A stretch of DNA of 64,000 bases from Micromonospora matsumotoense (GCF_900091525.1 NZ_FMCU01000001.1:62001-126000), one strand, 5' to 3'; shown: positions 1 through 9,007, counted from the stretch's first letter. A program made the numbers and translations. Notes: generated by a model not told the origin, from the sequence alone.

Positions 1-858
1 GGTGGCGGCGGTCAGCGGGGCACTTCGGAGCAGTTCGCCGCCGCCTTCGCGGTGCTGGGCCGGTTGACCGGGCTGCCCACCCGGGTGGTGGTGGGGTTCA
101 CCTCCCGGGGGGACGGGCCGGTCCGGGCCGCCGACGCGTACGCCTGGCCGGAGGTGCTCTTCTCGGGGGTGGGGTGGGTGCCGTTCGACCCGCGGCCCCG
201 CCCCGACAGCACGCCCCGTCCGGTGGAGGAGGATTTCCGTCCGGCACCGCAGAGCCCGCCGCCGTCGGAGGTGCCCGAACCGACCCTGACCCCGCCGACC
301 ACCCCACCGGCGGTGGCCGCACCGGGCCGGGAGGTCGAGGACCGCGGCGGGCGGACGCCGCTGCTGGTGGGGGCCGGCACCGGCGGCTTGCTGCTGGCCG
401 GGGTGGCCCTGGGGGTGCTGGCCTGGCGCCGTCGGGCGCAGACCCGGAACCGGCTGACCCGGGGTGACCCGGGCACCCGGGTCGGCGGCGCGTGGCGGCA
501 CACCACCGACGCGCTGCGGCTGTCGGGACGGCCGGTCGGCGGGGAGCTGTCCGCCACCGAGATCGCCGACCGGGCCCGGCAGGCCCTCGCCGAGGACGCC
601 GGCCGCGCCGGGGGTTCCCGTCCCGCCGGGAGTTCCGGCCGTGGCGGGAACTCCGGCGGCGGGGACCCGGTGGGGCTGGCGGAGCTGGCCGGGCTGCTCA
701 ACCAGGCGGCCTTCGCCCCGGGCACGCTGACCGACGCCCAGGCCGACCGGGCGCGGCGCATCGCCGAGGAGTACGCGACGGCGCTGCGGGCGGCCCGTCC
801 GCGCTGGCGGCGGCTGCTCTGGTCGGTGCGTCCCGGCCCGCTGCGCTGGCCCCGCTGA
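1..858 (+). CDS. Transglutaminase-fold membrane protein, C-terminal part (catalytic residues lost)
   Basis: The reading frame is open from base 1, so the N-terminus lies outside the window. The first 60 codons match the transglutaminase-like core of TgpA/DUF3488 proteins. GTSEQFAAAF occupies the place of the catalytic-Cys motif, normally G-x-C-E/D-Q-F. DAYAWPEV stands where DAHAW carries the catalytic His, and GWVPFDP keeps the Asp region. Both Cys (now Ser) and His (now Tyr) are therefore absent, so catalysis is unlikely. A Pro/Glu-rich linker follows, then one membrane segment (about 360-425), a basic stretch and a DUF4129-like cytoplasmic tail with a Gly/Ser-rich insert. Such genes usually sit after moxR and DUF58 genes, which would be upstream of this window. 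The family assignment is firm; the function of the inactive form is unknown. Confidence 0.85.
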   Translation, partial: GGGGQRGTSEQFAAAFAVLGRLTGLPTRVVVGFTSRGDGPVRAADAYAWPEVLFSGVGWVPFDPRPRPDSTPRPVEEDFRPAPQSPPPSEVPEPTLTPPTTPPAVAAPGREVEDRGGRTPLLVGAGTGGLLLAGVALGVLAWRRRAQTRNRLTRGDPGTRVGGAWRHTTDALRLSGRPVGGELSATEIADRARQALAEDAGRAGGSRPAGSSGRGGNSGGGDPVGLAELAGLLNQAAFAPGTLTDAQADRARRIAEEYATALRAARPRWRRLLWSVRPGPLRWPR

Positions 859-1013
859 CCACCCGGCACGGTCCCGCGACCCGGTGACAGGCGAGCGGCT
901 CACCCCGGGCCCGCGCGGCATGCACGGCGGCGGCCGGTGGTCGACCACGACGGCGGGTGGCGGCGACCACGAGAGCGGCGGCGGGGTGGCGACCACGCCG
1001 GCGGGGGTGGCGA

Positions 1014-1820
1014 CTACGGCGGCGGCGGGGTGGCGCGCAGCCGGCGGACGAGTTTGCGCAGGCCGGCCTGCCAGCCGTCCGGGTCCTCGGCGCGGCGCAC
1101 CGCGTACCCGGCGACCTCCGGGTGGGGCAGGATGAGGAAACGCTCCTCGGCCAGCCCGGCGACCACCGCGTCGGCGACCTGGTCGGGGGTGAGCACCGGG
1201 CCGGAGGCGGCGATCACCCGGGCGGCCAGGTGGCCGGTGGCCAGCCCGTCGGCGAGCATCGGGGTGTCCACCCCCTGCGGGCACAGGGCGCTGACCCGGA
1301 GGCCCTGGTCCCGGTAGGTGATCGCCAACCACTCGGCCAACCCGACCGCCGCGTGTTTGGTGGCGGTGTACGGGGCGTCGCCGACCGCCGTCAGCACCCC
1401 CGCCGCCGAACAGGTGTGCATCAGGTGGCCACCGCCCCGGGCCAGCATGCCGGGCAGCACGGCGCGGGCGGCGTACACGTGGGCCAGCACGTTGACCCGC
1501 CAGGCCCGGTCCCAGTCGGCGTCGGGGGCCTCGATGCCGACGCCGGTGGCCACGCCCGCGTTGGCGCAGAACAGGTCGATCCGGCCGTACCGTCGCTCGG
1601 TGTCGGCCACCAGGTCGCGGACCTGGCCCTCGTCGGCGGCATCGACGGCGACCGCCCGGGCGACCGGGCCGACGGTCTGCGCCACTGCGGCGGTCGCCTC
1701 GGCGTCCAGGTCGGCCAGGACGACGGCGGCGGCCCCCTCGGCGGCGAAGCGGCGGGCCAACGCGGACCCGATGCCGCCCGCGCCCCCGGTGATCACCACC
1801 ACCCGGTCGGTCAGGTTCAT
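1014..1820 (-). CDS. SDR-family NAD(P)-dependent oxidoreductase
   Basis: This is a 268-residue classical short-chain dehydrogenase. Right after the start it has a Rossmann nucleotide-binding motif (TGGAGGIGSA), then NAG in the ANAGVA segment, a catalytic Ser followed by YTATKHA (Tyr-x-x-x-Lys), and a PQGVDTPM turn after the active site. Asp of LADLDA at the end of beta-2 suggests NAD rather than NADP preference. The ATG at 1820 follows the TGA of the upstream luciferase-like gene after a single base, so the two are probably translationally coupled. The substrate cannot be read from sequence. The extreme 3' end is low-complexity and Pro/Gly rich. Confidence 0.88.
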   Translation of the reverse strand: MNLTDRVVVITGGAGGIGSALARRFAAEGAAAVVLADLDAEATAAVAQTVGPVARAVAVDAADEGQVRDLVADTERRYGRIDLFCANAGVATGVGIEAPDADWDRAWRVNVLAHVYAARAVLPGMLARGGGHLMHTCSAAGVLTAVGDAPYTATKHAAVGLAEWLAITYRDQGLRVSALCPQGVDTPMLADGLATGHLAARVIAASGPVLTPDQVADAVVAGLAEERFLILPHPEVAGYAVRRAEDPDGWQAGLRKLVRRLRATPPPP

Positions 1821-1821
1821 C

Positions 1822-2892
1822 TCAGTGCCGTCCCGTCGGCTGCCCGCTGCGGCGCGCGTCCGCCCCGCTCCCCGGGGCCGGCGGCGCACCGGCCCGGCCG
1901 TCCAGGGCCGGCGGCGGTCCCAGCCGGGCGATCACGTCGCCCAGCGCGGCGGCCCCGCCGGCGGCCAGCTCCGGGGTGGGCAGCAGGGCGAGCACCGGCA
2001 CGTCCACCCCGGCGTCGGCGTAACGGCGGACCTGGTCGCGGCAGTGTTCGGGGGCGCCGTGCAGGATCAGCGCGTCGACCAGCTCGTCCGGGACGGCCGC
2101 GGCGGCGGCCCGCCGGTCACCGGCGGCCCAGGCCGCCCAGACCGGGCCGAGCACCGGCTCCCGCCCGAGCCAACGGTGGAACTCCGCGTACGCGGGGACG
2201 GTGAGGTAGCTGGTGATCAGCCGGCGGCCGAGAGCGCGGGCGTGATCGGCGTCCTCGGTGGGGCAGACGAAGATCCGGGCGACCACGTCGAAGCCCGGGC
2301 CGCGACCGGTCAGCTCGGCGCGGACCCGGGGGACGTCGTCGGCGGCCAGCCAGTTGAGGATCACCCCGTCGGCCTCGGCGGCGGCGAGCCGCAGCATCCC
2401 CGGACGCAGCGCGGCCAGCAGCAGCGGTGGTGGGCTGGCCGGCGGGCGCTCCAGGGTGAACCGGCGCACCCGGAAGGTGTCGAACGCCCCGTCGACCGTC
2501 TCGCCCCGCAGGGCCGGCCGGAGGAACCGCAACAGGTCGCGGGTACGCCGGAACGGTTCGGTGTAGGGCACGCCGTTCCAGTCCCCCACCACCACCGGGG
2601 AGGACGCGCCGATGCCCAGCGCGAACCGGCCCGGGGCGGCCTCGGCCAGCGCCGCCGCGCTCATCGCCAACAGGCCCGGCCCCCGGGTGAAGGCGGGGGT
2701 GATCGCGGTGCCCAGCCGCAGCCCGGGCTGCCAGGCGGCGGCCAGCGCCAGCGGGGTGAACGCGTCGGTGCCGTTGACCTCGGACGACCACAGGTCGGTG
2801 AAACCGGCCCGTTCGAGGGCCGCGTAGCAGGCGGCGTGCTCGGCGAGCGGGACGCCGGTCAGCGGCACCGTGAAGCCCCATCGGTTCGTCAT
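1822..2892 (-). CDS. LLM-class (luciferase-like) flavin/F420-dependent oxidoreductase
   Basis: This 356-residue protein has the bacterial luciferase-like monooxygenase fold. It starts with MTNRWGFTVPLTGVPL and contains GFTDLWSSEV and FALGIGASSPVVV, typical of F420-dependent oxidoreductases of the TIGR03617 kind. The ATG at 2892 was preferred because upstream codons are basic and Pro-rich with no family similarity. The C-terminal 30 residues are a low-complexity Ala/Pro/Gly tail. It is the first gene of a two-gene operon with the SDR gene. Known relatives use F420H2 or FMNH2; the substrate is not inferable. Its divergent upstream neighbour is a decayed ltrA. Confidence 0.85.
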   Translation of the reverse strand: MTNRWGFTVPLTGVPLAEHAACYAALERAGFTDLWSSEVNGTDAFTPLALAAAWQPGLRLGTAITPAFTRGPGLLAMSAAALAEAAPGRFALGIGASSPVVVGDWNGVPYTEPFRRTRDLLRFLRPALRGETVDGAFDTFRVRRFTLERPPASPPPLLLAALRPGMLRLAAAEADGVILNWLAADDVPRVRAELTGRGPGFDVVARIFVCPTEDADHARALGRRLITSYLTVPAYAEFHRWLGREPVLGPVWAAWAAGDRRAAAAAVPDELVDALILHGAPEHCRDQVRRYADAGVDVPVLALLPTPELAAGGAAALGDVIARLGPPPALDGRAGAPPAPGSGADARRSGQPTGRH

Positions 2893-3016
2893 CCGGTCGA
2901 TGGTGCCCGCTCGTCCCCGGCGGAACAAGGGTGGATCGTCGCGTTGTCCGTCCCCGGGTCCGGCCGGACTGCTGCTGACCCCTGGTGGGCGGGGCCGACG
3001 GCAGCTGCGGGCGATC

Positions 3017-3150
3017 ATGACGGGCGGCGACCAGGCCGCCCCGCTGCGGCGTACCGGGGCCGGCGCAGGGCGCGACCTTCCTGGAGCTCTTCTTCGACCT
3101 GGTGTACGCCTTCGCGCTCACCCACAGAACCCGCCGCCCCACCCCTCTAA
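3017..3150 (+). pseudogene. ltrA (low temperature requirement A) remnant, internally deleted
   Basis: Three segments in three frames look like both ends of one gene. ATG at 3017 opens MTGGDQAAPLRR. From 3072 another frame reads ATFLELFFDLVYAFALTH, the signature start of LtrA-family membrane proteins. A third frame then gives PTEPAAPPL and a TAA at 3148-3150. A full LtrA is about 380-420 residues, so more than 300 codons are missing and there is a frameshift near 3065-3072. The TAA is followed by the same C-rich tract plus palindrome seen after other genes in this window, which suggests that the real 3' end is preserved. The signature motif is clear; treating the tail as the original C-terminus is inference. 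Confidence 0.6.
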
Positions 3151-3187
3151 CCACCCCACCCGGCCCACCCCACCCCACCGCTGCGGT

Positions 3188-3255
3188 CCCCGGTGATCAA
3201 GAGGTTCACGTCAAGTTCGATCATCAACATGACACAAACTTCTTGATCACCGGGG
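3188..3255. repeat. Dispersed palindromic element, copy 1
   Basis: Left arm 3188-3213 begins CCCCGGTGATCAAGAGG; right arm 3230-3255 is its imperfect inverse (22 of 26 positions). The loop 3214-3229 is 16 nt. A C-rich, G-poor tract (about 3127-3187) separates it from the ltrA stop. Arms match the copies at 45205 and 59951, while the loops are unrelated in sequence. Confidence 0.85.
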
Positions 3256-3433
3256 ATAGCGGCAGCAGCGGCGGGGCTGCCCGGGGTGATGGGGGTTTGC
3301 CGCGGAACGCCTCGCGTACCGCCGCTGTCCGGTCGTCCGGGTACGCCGCGTCCATGGTCACAGCCTGGCATCCGGTTTCGCCGGGGTGGGGCCGGGTACC
3401 CGCGGCGGGCCGAGGAGAGGGGGCGGTCGCCAG

Positions 3434-3886
3434 ATGGCCGGGTTGATGCTGCGCAGCACCGCGTTCACCGATCACGACCTGCTGCCGGGGCGGTTCGCCC
3501 GGGACGGCGGCAACGTGTCACCGCCGTTGCAGTGGTCCGACGTGCCGTCGGCGGCGACCGAGTTGCTCCTGCTGGTGGAGGACCCGGACGCCGGGCGCAG
3601 CCCGTTCCTGCACTGGCTGGTCACCGGCATCTCCCCCACCTCGGACGGGATGGGAGAGGGGGCGCTGCCCGAGGGTGGTCGGGAATGGCCCAACGGCTTC
3701 GGCACGACCGGTTGGGGCGGGCCGCACCCGCCGCAGGGCGAGGAGACGCACCGGTACTTCTTCCGGCTGTACGCGCTGGAGCGTCCCCCGGACCTGGCCG
3801 ACGAACCGCAGGCGGCCGACGTGCACGCGGCGATCGCCGGCCGGGGACTGGCCAGCGGGACGATGGTGGGGACCTACCGCCGTTAG
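3434..3886 (+). CDS. YbhB/YbcL-family PEBP-like protein
   Basis: This is a 150-residue phosphatidylethanolamine-binding-protein-like protein of the bacterial YbhB/YbcL (Raf-kinase-inhibitor-like) family. It shows the DPDAG...FLHWLVTGI block of the anion-binding pocket, GNVSPPLQW near the N-terminus and the HRYFFRLYAL strand. ATG 3434 was chosen because a purine-rich GGAGAGGGGG lies upstream and the product length fits the family. A short insertion (TSDGMGEGALPEGG) replaces the usual loop. It has no signal peptide. The gene is convergent with the PAP2 gene. The biological role of these bacterial proteins is poorly known. Confidence 0.88.
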   Translation: MAGLMLRSTAFTDHDLLPGRFARDGGNVSPPLQWSDVPSAATELLLLVEDPDAGRSPFLHWLVTGISPTSDGMGEGALPEGGREWPNGFGTTGWGGPHPPQGEETHRYFFRLYALERPPDLADEPQAADVHAAIAGRGLASGTMVGTYRR

Positions 3887-3968
3887 CGGCGACGCCACGA
3901 CGGCCGGGACCCGGACGTCGACCCGTCGGCGAGCCCGTGGACCGCCGACCGGTGGCGCAGGGCCGCCG

Positions 3969-4856
3969 TCAGCCCTTCCAGCGGGGCACCAGGCGGTGCA
4001 CGGAGAGCAGCACCAGCGCCGCCACCACCCCCATGGTGCCGGCGATACCGGCGGCGCTGCCGGCGTACCCGATGAACAGGGGCCGGCGGGCCAACTCGTC
4101 CACCGGCACCTGCTGCTGGTCGAGCAGACCGGACAGGGCCAGTCCGCAGCCGAGGACGGCGAGCAGGCCGCCGACGCCGAGCACGCTGGCGGCCACCTTG
4201 TGCGCGTCGTCCGGGGCGACCTGCGCCTGCTCGTGCTGGAAGATCAGCAGGAGCAGGCCGGCCAACGCCGCCCAGACCCCGACGACCAGGAACGCGGCGA
4301 TCGCGTCGCTGGGCCGGTGCCAGCCGGCGGAGAGGGTGGCGACCCCGGCGACGGCCGCGTACGCGACCCCGAGGAACGCCCCGAGGACGCGCACCTTGGC
4401 CGGGAGCACCAGGATCAGCGCCAGCGCCACCGAGGCGGCGATGGTGGTGTGTCCACTGGGCAGGCTGTTGCCGACCGCGTCGCGTTGCGGATCGATACCG
4501 AGCGCCGGCCGGTCGATGACGTGCTTGAGCACCTGGGTGGTGACGTTCGCCCCGGCGATCAGCAGGGTGGCCGAGATGGCGAGCGCCTTGCGGCCCCGGA
4601 TCAGGGCGATGAAGAAGATCACCACCATGGCCGCCAGCAGGGAGACCACCGACATGGCGTTGAGGATCCGGTTGACCGGCCCGTCGATGCGGTCCTGGCC
4701 GATCCGGTTGCCGGTCAACGCGACCGTGTCGAGCCACTGCCCGGTGCCGGTGTGCACGGCGAACCGCCACACCAGCAGGAAGGCCGCCGTCTGGGCCAAC
4801 GCCAGCACGACCAACCAGACCGCGGTCCAACCCCTTGCCGTCGCTCGCACCCGCAC
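3969..4856 (-). CDS. PAP2-superfamily membrane phosphatase
   Basis: A 295-residue integral membrane phosphatase with the three PAP2 signatures: KHVIDRPALG (KxxxxxxRP), NSLPSGHTT (PSGH) and AGWHRPSDAIAA (the SRxxxGxHxxxD equivalent with the catalytic His). About six hydrophobic helices are visible: one at the N-terminus, one before the first motif, those around PSGH, and two after a polar QHEQAQ loop. The start is taken as GTG at 4856; upstream codons are Cys/Arg-rich and unlike a protein. PAP2 enzymes dephosphorylate lipid phosphates such as undecaprenyl-PP or phosphatidate; which one is unknown. It is transcribed divergently from the DUF3159 gene, with 84 nt between starts. Confidence 0.87.
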   Translation of the reverse strand: MRVRATARGWTAVWLVVLALAQTAAFLLVWRFAVHTGTGQWLDTVALTGNRIGQDRIDGPVNRILNAMSVVSLLAAMVVIFFIALIRGRKALAISATLLIAGANVTTQVLKHVIDRPALGIDPQRDAVGNSLPSGHTTIAASVALALILVLPAKVRVLGAFLGVAYAAVAGVATLSAGWHRPSDAIAAFLVVGVWAALAGLLLLIFQHEQAQVAPDDAHKVAASVLGVGGLLAVLGCGLALSGLLDQQQVPVDELARRPLFIGYAGSAAGIAGTMGVVAALVLLSVHRLVPRWKG

Positions 4857-4940
4857 ACCGTAGCGGCATGCCCGGCACGTCGCGCGGGGGCCCACCGGCT
4901 CGACCCGGATACCTTGACACCCGGACCACGGGAGGTGACG

Positions 4941-5774
4941 GTGACCGGCACACCGCAGCACGGACGACCGACCCGGCAGCCGCCGGCCGGTGACCCGCCA
5001 ACACCGCAGGGGCCCGCACCGCAGGGGCCCGCACCGCACGGGCCCGCACCACAGCCGCCGACACCACACGGGCGGGAACCGCAGTCGGCGGCACCGGGGT
5101 CGGCGGTCGGGCAGCCGGCGGGGCGGGAACCGGCGGTGGCGACGGACCAGGCGGAGTCGTTGGCCAGCCTGCTCGGTGGCCGGGGCGGCGCGGTCGACGC
5201 GACCCTGCCGCCGGTGGCGTTCACCATCGGCTGGCTGGCCACCGGACGGTCGGTCGTCGGCGGGGTCGCCGTGGCCGTGCTGGCCGGCACGGCAGTGGCG
5301 CTGTGGCGGTGGCGGCGCGGGGACCGTCCCCGGGCGGTGCTGATCGGGCTGCTCGCGGTCTGCCTGGCCGCGGTGGTGGCCCTGCGCACCGGCCGGGCGG
5401 CCGACTTCTTCGCGGTGCAGGTCTTCTCGAACCTGGCCAGCGCGCTGGTCTGGATGGTCAGCATCGTGGTGCGCCGACCGCTGCTCGGGGTGGTCGTCGG
5501 CGCGGCGTTGCGACAGCGCGGGCGGTGGCGGCGCGACCCGGCGCTGCTGCGGGCGTACGGGCGGGGCAGTTGGGTGTGGGCGGCGACGTACGTCGTGCGG
5601 GTGGCGGTGTTCCTGCCGCTGTGGCTGGGCGGGCAGGTGCTCGCGTTGACCGTGGCCCGGGTCGCGCTGACCTGGCCGCTGGTGGCGGCGGCGCTGACGG
5701 TGAGCTGGGTGGTGATCCGCCGGTCGCTACCGACCGGTCATCCGGGGCTGCGACACCCGGTGGAACCCCGCTGA
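4941..5774 (+). CDS. DUF3159 family membrane protein with Pro-rich N-terminus
   Basis: A 277-residue protein whose C-terminal 200 residues match the actinobacterial DUF3159 family. ESLASLLGGRGGAVD is followed by five to six membrane helices, with WAATYVVRVAVFLPLW and a VARVALTWPL helix near the end. The first 70 residues are a repetitive Pro/Ala/Gln tail; its DNA at about 5005-5075 holds imperfect 15-bp repeats of the CAGGGGCCCGCACCG type. GTG 4941 has GGGAGG five bases upstream; an in-frame GTG at 4935 is an alternative. The function is unknown; in other actinomycetes the family often lies near ion-transport and NTPase genes. Confidence 0.82.
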   Translation: MTGTPQHGRPTRQPPAGDPPTPQGPAPQGPAPHGPAPQPPTPHGREPQSAAPGSAVGQPAGREPAVATDQAESLASLLGGRGGAVDATLPPVAFTIGWLATGRSVVGGVAVAVLAGTAVALWRWRRGDRPRAVLIGLLAVCLAAVVALRTGRAADFFAVQVFSNLASALVWMVSIVVRRPLLGVVVGAALRQRGRWRRDPALLRAYGRGSWVWAATYVVRVAVFLPLWLGGQVLALTVARVALTWPLVAAALTVSWVVIRRSLPTGHPGLRHPVEPR

Positions 5775-6100
5775 GGCGCGACCGGAGGGCCGGGGTGTGG
5801 CCGGGGGTGGAGACGTTAATGGAGAGGCCGCCACGGGGGGAGCGGCCTCTCCGATCAACACGGTACTCCGTCAGGTGGCGTCGCGTTATCCCGCGCGCCC
5901 TCTTTTTTCACGGCTTTCCCGCCGAGGCGGGGAAGGGGGATGGTGGGGTGGGCCGGCCGTTCCGCTGCGTCGGCCGGACGGTCGACCCACCCCCGGCCTG
6001 ACCGTGGGAATCAGGCCGCCCGCCGACCGGGCGTCCGCTCCCCCGGGCCCGGTCGGCCTCCGGGTGGGCGGCGCCGCGCCACCCACCCGGCAGGGTCAAC
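5775..6100. other. Intergenic region between convergent genes
   Basis: Besides the hairpin at 5821-5852, it holds a weaker 7-bp hairpin (5953-5959 / 5971-5977) that could serve the GH48 transcript. No coding segment is supportable. Confidence 0.6.
5821..5852 (+). terminator. Hairpin after the DUF3159 gene
   Basis: Perfect 11-bp stem GGAGAGGCCGC (5821-5831) / GCGGCCTCTCC (5842-5852) with a 10-nt loop, 46 nt after the stop codon. There is no immediate U-tract; a T6 run lies near 5900. Confidence 0.65.
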
Positions 6101-9007
6101 TCAGCCGTTCGGGAAGAGCATCCCGTAGTCCGCGTACGCCATGGCGATGTCGGACTGGGCCCAGAACCGGTGGTAGTTGAACGTCGGCTCGGGGCCGCCC
6201 TTGAGGTACGCGTCGACCTTCGGCCAGTCCGGGTCGTTCTTGTAGAACGACCGGATGTCCAGGAAGCTCTTGCCGGCGGCGATGGTGTCACCGTTGGGCA
6301 TCTTCCCGGTCCAGCCCGGCGGCACGTAGAGACCCTGGCCGTCGGTGGCGTTGTAGACGTCGTCGAAGCGCTTGTAGTCGCCGCGCGTCTCCGTCGTCGA
6401 GACACCCTTGCTGTCGCTGGCCGTCGAGAGCGCGTCCAGCAGGCCCTTGGCGGTGGTCTTCGCCTGGGTGTTGCCGGACTTCGCCGCGTACGCGATCAGG
6501 GTCCGGGCGAGGGAGCCGGTGACGCCGACGTCCTGGCCCGTGGACATGACCTCGACGTGCAGGCCGGTGTTGGCCGCCGGGCTGCTCGGGTTCCAGTTGG
6601 CGGGCTGGCCCGTCCACTTCAGCTCGGACGGGACCGACCAGTTGGTGCCCAGCTTGGTGTTGGCGATCGCCCACGGCACCCACTTGTCGAGCAGCGCCTT
6701 GGCCTTGGTGTTGCCGGTCTCCAGGTAGAGCTCGGCGATGCGCTGCATCGACCAGACCTGCATGCCGAACCACTGGTTCGACGGCGGGTCGTTGTAGACC
6801 GGGTCGACGTCGTAGAACATGCCGTAGAAGGTGGCGGTGCCCGACGGCGGCTGGGCGTAGCTACCGTCCCAGCTGTTGGTGGCGCCACCGGCGATGCCGC
6901 CCTCGGCGGACTGGAGCCAGGTGTAGAACTCCAGCTGCCGGTCGAGGCTCTTCTGCCAGTCCGCGACCGCGGTCGGGGACTTCGGCTTCAGCTCGTTCAC
7001 GTTCGTCATCGCCCAGGCCGCGAACGGGTTCTGGTAGCCGAAGTGGTTGTGGCTGGAACCGATCCGCCAGGACCAGCCCGCGCTGGCGTCGTACGCGCCG
7101 CCCCAGGCGTAGTACCAGGACAGCAGGTAGTGCGCCGAGTCCTTGCCGGTGCCGGCGGGGCAGGTGCTGGCCCCGACACAGTTGCCGATCTTCTTGAAGT
7201 ACTTGTCGTACATCGCGTACCGCAGGTAGTCGCCCATCTTGGCGGCCTTGGCCACGGTGGCCGCGACGTCGGCCTGCTTGCCCTGCGCCTTGGCCCAGGT
7301 CTGCGCCCAGTACGCGGCCTGGATGGCGCGGGCGTCGGCGTCCGGGGCGTTGGTGTACTTCCACTGCTTGGCCGGGGCGCTCGAGTCCTTGACGAACAGG
7401 TCGAGGTAGCCGTACTGGCCGCCGTGCTTGAAGGTGTCGCAGGACGGCTGCGGGATGGTCTCCCAGACCGACTCCTGGGTGCCGCGCTGGAAGGTGTTGA
7501 TGTACGCCGGCTTGGTGGTGCCGTCACCGCAGCGGCCGAAGCCGTAGGTGTTGTCGACGTCCATCAGCCAGTGCATGCCGTAGATGTCGCCGGTGCCGTA
7601 GGTGGACTGCAGCTCCGAGCGCAGCGGGTCCTGGCCGACCGGGACGCTGGCGTTCAGCGCCGACGGGTACTGGCTGGGCAGGTTGTACTCCGCGGCGTAC
7701 TGCGGGGTGCCGGCGGAGCCCGCGGTGGGCTGGTCGGCGTGGGTGGGGATGATGTACTTCTCCATCACCGTCCACGCGTTGTTGAACGGGGCCCAGTTCT
7801 GGGTCACCCGGCCGTAGTAGGCCTCCAGCCACAGCCAGTAGCTGAACGCCTCGGAGGTGGTCTCGTGGCCGTGGTCGGGCGCCTCGACGATCAGCGTCTC
7901 GATCGAGTGGTACGGCACGCCCTCGGGGCTGAAGTAGCCCGAGTTCTTGATCTTGCCGTACTGCTCCAGGAACTTCGCCACGTAGGCGTTGTCCCCACCG
8001 GGGGTGTCGTTGTCGATCTCGGTGGCGGTGACCACCACCGAGGAGACTCCGGTGCCGGCCGCGGTGATGGTGGCGGCGCCACCGGCGGTATCGGTGTCCT
8101 CCGCCGCGGCGACCGTGACGGTGACCCCGGTGTTCCAGTTGCTCGGGGTCAGCGTGACGGTGGACGGCGAGACCGTGATGTCGGTGTCACCGGCGCGGGT
8201 GAGGGTGACCGGCACGTTGCCCGAGGGCGCGGCGCTCAGCTTGAGGTTGAAGGTGGTGCTGCCACCCTCGTTGACGCTCACCGTGGACGGCGTGGCGACC
8301 AGCACCGGGCCGGTGGCGGCGCCGACGGTGAACGACTTCTCGGCGACGCCGATGCCGTTGGCGTTGTCGTACGCCTTGGCCTGGACCGTGTAGCTGCCGG
8401 CCGGCAGCGAGGTCAGCGTGTAGCCGTACGGCGCGGAGGTGTCCGTGTTGACCAGCAGGCCGTTGCGGTAGAACTCGACCTTGCTGATCGTCCCGTCCGG
8501 GTCGCTCGCGGTGGCGGTCAGCGGCACGTCGGCCGGCGCGGTGAACGGGCCGGCGGGCACGCCGAGGGAGACCGTCGGCGGCTGGTTGGCCGGAGTGCCG
8601 TTGCACGGGGTGCCGTTCAGGGTGAACGACGTCGGCTTCGGGTTGCTGCCCGAGTAGGAGCCGTTGAAGCCGATGATCGTGGAGGCCCCGGTGCCGAGGC
8701 TGCCGTTGTACGACTCGCTGTTGGCGGTGACCTCGCTGCCGCTCTGGCTCCACTTCGCCGACCAGCCCTGGGTGACCCGCTGGCTGCTGTTCGGGAAGGT
8801 CCACTTGAGCGACCAGCTGCTGAGCGCGTCGCCCATGTTCTTGATGGTGACGTTCGCGGTGAAGCCGCTGCCCCAGTCGTTGGTGGCGTAGACCACGTCG
8901 CAGGCCGGCGCGGCCTGGGCCGCGCTGGCCGGCAGGCCAACCCCGCCGATGGCGAGTGCGGTGGCGGCGAGCATCGCCGTGCGGCGACGTCTTGCCATGA
9001 GTCTCAT
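6101..9007 (-). CDS. Secreted GH48 cellulase (reducing-end cellobiohydrolase) with CBM2
   Basis: A 968-residue secreted modular enzyme. A Sec signal peptide (residues 1-32, cleavage near AQA-AP) is followed by a CBM2 (about 36-136, Trp-containing, with terminal Cys residues), a bacterial Ig-like domain (142-228), a Calx-beta-like domain (234-334, ending TEIDND) and a GH48 catalytic domain (340-968). GH48 hallmarks include APDHGHETTSEAFSYWLWLEA and FGMQVWSMQRIAELYLETG. GH48 enzymes are processive exocellulases that release cellobiose from reducing ends and are core to actinobacterial cellulose use. ATG 9007 gives the signal peptide and has GAGGAG upstream. Two CebR-like operators (9267, 9377) lie upstream and predict cellobiose induction. 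The 5' leader is long (about 250 nt). Confidence 0.95.
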   Translation of the reverse strand: MRLMARRRRTAMLAATALAIGGVGLPASAAQAAPACDVVYATNDWGSGFTANVTIKNMGDALSSWSLKWTFPNSSQRVTQGWSAKWSQSGSEVTANSESYNGSLGTGASTIIGFNGSYSGSNPKPTSFTLNGTPCNGTPANQPPTVSLGVPAGPFTAPADVPLTATASDPDGTISKVEFYRNGLLVNTDTSAPYGYTLTSLPAGSYTVQAKAYDNANGIGVAEKSFTVGAATGPVLVATPSTVSVNEGGSTTFNLKLSAAPSGNVPVTLTRAGDTDITVSPSTVTLTPSNWNTGVTVTVAAAEDTDTAGGAATITAAGTGVSSVVVTATEIDNDTPGGDNAYVAKFLEQYGKIKNSGYFSPEGVPYHSIETLIVEAPDHGHETTSEAFSYWLWLEAYYGRVTQNWAPFNNAWTVMEKYIIPTHADQPTAGSAGTPQYAAEYNLPSQYPSALNASVPVGQDPLRSELQSTYGTGDIYGMHWLMDVDNTYGFGRCGDGTTKPAYINTFQRGTQESVWETIPQPSCDTFKHGGQYGYLDLFVKDSSAPAKQWKYTNAPDADARAIQAAYWAQTWAKAQGKQADVAATVAKAAKMGDYLRYAMYDKYFKKIGNCVGASTCPAGTGKDSAHYLLSWYYAWGGAYDASAGWSWRIGSSHNHFGYQNPFAAWAMTNVNELKPKSPTAVADWQKSLDRQLEFYTWLQSAEGGIAGGATNSWDGSYAQPPSGTATFYGMFYDVDPVYNDPPSNQWFGMQVWSMQRIAELYLETGNTKAKALLDKWVPWAIANTKLGTNWSVPSELKWTGQPANWNPSSPAANTGLHVEVMSTGQDVGVTGSLARTLIAYAAKSGNTQAKTTAKGLLDALSTASDSKGVSTTETRGDYKRFDDVYNATDGQGLYVPPGWTGKMPNGDTIAAGKSFLDIRSFYKNDPDWPKVDAYLKGGPEPTFNYHRFWAQSDIAMAYADYGMLFPNG

